A model generated the notes under the pieces. It was not told the origin of the DNA and ran no database searches. It saw only the letters and a program-made list of their open reading frames with translations. Made by a program: the position numbers and the translations under genes. A stretch of 54,854 nucleotides of DNA, from NCBI GenBank assembly GCA_005808505.1, contig SYLX01000120.1, forward strand, positions 1-54,854, read 5' to 3'. Source of the DNA: Bdellovibrionales bacterium. GTDB lineage: Bacteria > Bdellovibrionota > Bdellovibrionia > Bdellovibrionales > JAMPXM01. How positions within the stretch are numbered: the stretch's first letter is position 1; each line of letters starts with the position of its first letter. Below, one piece after another: positions 52,229-54,854 of the stretch.

Positions 52229-53296
52229 TTAATACGCTCGAGCACTACCGTTAGAAAGTCGCCGAATTGCATCGAATCGTTGGCTTTCCATCATCGGCAC
52301 AAGATCTTCTAACTGGCAGTGACTGCCATCAACTTTCTCTTGCAGCCTCGAGAAGGCATCAACCGATTTTGACATGAGCTCGCGCGGATGCGGATAAGAA
52401 TTTTCGAGGCCGAGAGTTTTCATCAAACGGTATCCCGTTCCGTACTCAACAGGGCTCCATGATAATTCCATGAATTGGGAGCCGGCTTCTAGTCCATCGG
52501 TCATGAGCTGCTCGGCAAGTGGAGCACTTTTCAAGTTTTCCAAGACGTCCCGGATCTCTCGCATGTTTGGAAAAGGAGCGCGCGACCAGATACCGATCGC
52601 CGCAAAGTAATCGCGCGGATCACGCAAATTTGAGAAGAGGTTTGTGGAGAAGTCCCGAACATACGAATCGTAACGTTTGGTTCGAGACAATCGCTCAAGG
52701 AGTTCCCTGTACGCCTCGTCATTGCCCCGGCGCTTTTCGATGACAGAAGCATATAAGATGGGAGCTGAGTTATCGGGATCTTCATCCATCACTTGATAAA
52801 GAAGATTCAACGCATGAGATTCATCTTGCGGAAGCGTGCGACCTTCTAAGAGGCCACTTTGAGCCAAAGCTTGCAGAAAACGTCCGGCTTTGGTCGTCTC
52901 GGCTGGCACCTCGGAGTTTGAGTTAACCTGGCCAAAATACCAACCTCCAACAACGGCACCTAAACTTTCTTTATTTTGCTCAATGAATTCTTCTTCGGTT
53001 TTCATCAAAGGTTGGAGCTTTGCCATGCATTGCTCGAGTTCTGAGACCTGACCATCTTGTCTCAGATCTCTAGCGCGATGATCTTTTGGTGGGCCTTCGG
53101 AAAGCTGTGCGGAATTCTCTGTAGACTTTTCGACGGAAGCTTTCGACTCAGCTTGACTTGGCTTCCTGCTCGACGAAGCGATGGGAGTTAAGTCCTTCTC
53201 TGCGGATTGAAGTTTGTTGGTGATCTGGAACTCAGACGAGCTCACAACGTAAATGATCGCCGCTGCCAGGATAGAGAAGCTAAGAAGCCGACCCAT
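52229..53296 (-). CDS. membrane-anchored helical-repeat protein of unknown function
   Basis: I chose ATG 53296 (355 residues), at the start of a single N-terminal membrane helix (LLSFSILAAAIIYVVSS). A Ser/Lys/Glu-rich linker (about 35-85) leads to a helical domain; ESHALNLLYQVMDEDPDNSAPILYASVIEKRRGNDEAYRELLERL reads like a TPR/SEL1-type helix pair. No catalytic motif. The soluble part would be periplasmic. No family recognised. Confidence 0.65.
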   Translation of the reverse strand: MGRLLSFSILAAAIIYVVSSSEFQITNKLQSAEKDLTPIASSSRKPSQAESKASVEKSTENSAQLSEGPPKDHRARDLRQDGQVSELEQCMAKLQPLMKTEEEFIEQNKESLGAVVGGWYFGQVNSNSEVPAETTKAGRFLQALAQSGLLEGRTLPQDESHALNLLYQVMDEDPDNSAPILYASVIEKRRGNDEAYRELLERLSRTKRYDSYVRDFSTNLFSNLRDPRDYFAAIGIWSRAPFPNMREIRDVLENLKSAPLAEQLMTDGLEAGSQFMELSWSPVEYGTGYRLMKTLGLENSYPHPRELMSKSVDAFSRLQEKVDGSHCQLEDLVPMMESQRFDAIRRLSNGSARAY

Positions 53297-53369
53297 CCCA
53301 AGATTGTAGCTCGGAGCCAACCCCGTCGACTCCTGAGCAAAGGTCTGAGATTATTTGAAGTCAGGACCT

Positions 53370-53903
53370 TCAGCTGTTCACTTTCAATTCTTTTAGGGGT
53401 TTTCCGCCGTCGATGAAAACTCGACCCCCGGGAGCCAGTACTTTTCGAATGACCTCGAGGGCGAGTTCACCCGCTTCCGGGTGCCTTCCGTCGAGCGCTC
53501 CTACTCTCACCGCGAAGATGAGATCGAATTTTTTCTCGCCCTTCGTAAGCTCAAAATTTTCGATGGCGACTTTGCGAAACGAAAGTCGTCCGCTTGCAAT
53601 TTCGTCTCGACAAGATTTTTCGGCCAGAGCGATCGCCTTTGCGGAGCGGTCAATTCCCACGATGTGGCCCTTCGAGACCTTTTCGGAAAGTGCGCGAGCG
53701 GCGGCTCCCGGCCCGCAGCCAATCTCGAGAATCCGGTGACCCGGCTTAACAGGCAGAGCTTCGACAATTTCCGCCAAGCGTTTTGAAAGCTTCATCTCTT
53801 CATCGTGCCGACTGCAAATCAGATATTCAAGATTTTGTGTGCTCGCATCACCGCGCCGAGAACGAGATGCTGGTGTCCTAACGAAACCAATCTTGCGGCC
53901 CAT
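53370..53903 (-). CDS. class I SAM-dependent methyltransferase
   Basis: 177 residues from ATG 53903; the true start may be later (ATG at residue 37), since the first ~20 residues are Arg-rich. Motif I HRILEIGCGPGAAARAL binds S-adenosylmethionine, VGIDRSAKAIALAEK is motif post-I, and KKFDLIFAVRVGAL motif II, followed by LAPGGRVFIDGG (motif III). The substrate is not deducible. It is divergent from the Cys-repeat gene at 53983, 79 bp away. Confidence 0.85.
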   Translation of the reverse strand: MGRKIGFVRTPASRSRRGDASTQNLEYLICSRHDEEMKLSKRLAEIVEALPVKPGHRILEIGCGPGAAARALSEKVSKGHIVGIDRSAKAIALAEKSCRDEIASGRLSFRKVAIENFELTKGEKKFDLIFAVRVGALDGRHPEAGELALEVIRKVLAPGGRVFIDGGKPLKELKVNS

Positions 53904-53982
53904 CCCTTGCTCATCCGCAAACTCAAAAGTCTTTTGGTATCAACGAGCCACCACCAACTCCCGTCGGGAAAAGGATGAAACT

Positions 53983-54426
53983 ATGCAAAAAACTCTAAGC
54001 CTCTTACTCCTCGCGTTCGCGCTCAGCCTCTTCGCCCAGTCCCCCGTCAACGCCCAGGAGCTCACGACACAAGAAATTGATCAAGTGCGCAAGGTGCTGG
54101 GCCTTGAAGCCTTCACGAAAGATTCGACCGTTGTCGATCTTGCTAACGAGCGAATTGAAAAGTTCGGCACCCTCTCGTGCCGTCAGGATGGCTTCTCTTG
54201 TAAAAGCTCGATTGAATGCTGTTCGTACTGCATGAGCGGCGTTTGCGGCGGACAGAAATATAACAAGCCCGATGGCACTAGCTGCCAGAGCTCGATCGAA
54301 TGCAAAAGTTATTGCATGAGCGGCGTCTGCGGAGGCCAGAAGTACAATAAGCCTGACGGCGCTGAATGCAAAAGCTCAATTGAGTGCAAATCCTATTGCA
54401 TGCAAGGTCGTTGCGGCGGCGTTTGA
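53983..54426 (+). CDS. secreted protein of three 28-residue Cys-rich modules
   Basis: 147 residues from ATG 53983 after AAGGA. Signal peptide cleaved after VNA (24), a helical segment (25-62), then tandem modules starting at Cys73, Cys101 and Cys129 with the pattern C-x2-SSIEC-x-SYCMxGxCGG-QKYNKPDG. Each has four Cys (C at 0, 6, 10, 15), the first also Cys80. The spacing suggests a small disulfide knot of the kind seen in knottins and conotoxin-like peptides. No family recognised. The modules are 84 bp apart in DNA, so the array is recent or kept uniform. Confidence 0.8.
   Translation: MQKTLSLLLLAFALSLFAQSPVNAQELTTQEIDQVRKVLGLEAFTKDSTVVDLANERIEKFGTLSCRQDGFSCKSSIECCSYCMSGVCGGQKYNKPDGTSCQSSIECKSYCMSGVCGGQKYNKPDGAECKSSIECKSYCMQGRCGGV
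54199..54426 (+). repeat. 84-bp tandem repeat (2.7 copies) within the Cys-module gene
   Basis: Units beginning at 54199, 54283 and 54367 share long blocks such as TATTGCATGAGCGGCGT and AAGCCTGACGGC with synonymous changes between them. Confidence 0.8.
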
Positions 54427-54728
54427 TTGAATGGATTCTCCACGCCACCGAAGAACCGCGGTGGCACCCGTTCCAGGTGACCGAGTCATCGTCTCAGATT
54501 GAAACGCAAGTGCGCCCAAAAACGTCGCCGCGATCGATTCTCGATGTCAGTTCTCTCGACACTGTAGACCCTCAAAATCTTTAAGCTTTTCTCTTGCCGG
54601 ATACACCATGCATACGCATGACACCCCATCTACGGGCCAGCTCAAAGCTGGCTTCCCTCCACCAGGCCCGAGCATTGAAGTGTAGAGGGTTAGGGAATCG
54701 GACGGCGGTTCGAGTGTGGGAGGACGAG
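54427..54728. other. 302-bp intergenic region
   Basis: A hairpin GCCACC ... GGTGGC at about 54444-54464 follows the Cys-module gene and may end its transcript. Nothing else recognisable; it presumably holds the promoter of the gene at 54729. Confidence 0.5.
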
Positions 54729-54854
54729 ATGAACAAATGCCTAAAGCAACTTTCGTACGTTTGGGCCTTAATTCTTGGCATCATGCTTTTAGCCTCAATC
54801 TCTTTCGCCTCTTCAGAACCAACCGCAAAACCCAGGACCGATGAGATTTACAAA
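54729..54854 (+). CDS. start of a secreted protein, cut by the window end
   Basis: 42 codons from an ATG placed 5 nt after GGGAGG. A signal peptide (VWALILGIMLLASISFAS) is followed by a polar start of the mature chain. The rest is outside the window, so no function can be given. Confidence 0.6.
   Translation, partial: MNKCLKQLSYVWALILGIMLLASISFASSEPTAKPRTDEIYK

Noticed and set aside
1..54854. tRNA, rRNA, tmRNA or riboswitch genes
   Set aside because: I looked for CCA-ending cloverleafs and conserved rRNA or riboswitch cores and saw none I could defend by eye.

Overview
The window looks like chromosomal DNA of a free-living, motile, Gram-negative member of the Bdellovibrionota (Bdellovibrio/Oligoflexia side). 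The evidence is three membrane-anchored proteins with the (F/Y)QNC(G/A)G anchor common in that phylum, a TIGR02147-type regulator (expanded in Bdellovibrio and Fibrobacter), three methyl-accepting chemotaxis proteins, several large sensor kinases, many small Cys-rich secreted proteins, and frequent GTG/TTG starts behind GGAGG-like ribosome sites. I saw no rRNA, tRNA, CRISPR array, prophage or complete insertion sequence. Most genes are short transcription units facing both ways, and many products are exported.

Layout. 1-5.5 kb: a cut-off SGNH hydrolase, a small lipoprotein, a trypsin-like protease, a YdjM-type membrane protein and a Tat-exported flavin oxidoreductase. 5.8-9.7 kb: a two-gene operon of secreted proteins (an NlpC/P60-like protein, then a protein aligning with the catalytic core of anthrax edema factor/CyaA adenylate cyclases), then an NdvA-like ABC exporter. 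9.7-19.8 kb: small secreted proteins, a response regulator/double-PAS kinase pair, a SRAP (YedK) protein with a coiled-coil insertion, a patatin-like protein, an L,D-transpeptidase lipoprotein and several unknowns. 19.9-30.4 kb: regulators (TIGR02147, Crp/Fnr-like, LysR), an IS1-like transposase relative, a hybrid kinase with an ethylene-receptor-type sensor, a pilin-like pair and a PHP phosphoesterase. 30.6-38.6 kb: a four-repeat Cys-rich anchored protein overlapping a Tat-exported sulfatase, two tandem paralogous chemoreceptors, a Cys/Trp module fragment and a DUF5655-like protein. 39.5-54.9 kb: msrP-msrQ, a CHASE hybrid kinase, a LamG-like/cytochrome c fusion, a His-rich protein, an OprB-like porin beside a third chemoreceptor, a methyltransferase, and a secreted protein of three 28-residue Cys modules.

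The most unusual feature is a dispersed repeat family: eleven intact copies and one degenerate copy between 3.6 and 33.3 kb, none recognised from 33.3 kb to the end. Each intact copy is 136-138 bp, with ~24-bp inverted terminal arms (AAACTGGCCTAC... / ...GTAGGCCAGTTT), an outer C-run/G-run, and an interior that is mostly different in sequence yet nearly constant in length. Copies sit exactly at gene edges: several stop codons are completed by the arm, one copy supplies the last codons of a kinase, and one appears to supply ribosome site, start codon and about 25 codons of a regulator. I know of no description of this family, but could not search.

All functional calls come from reading motifs in the translated sequence; no homology search was possible. 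Stop codons are firm; start codons are stated as chosen.
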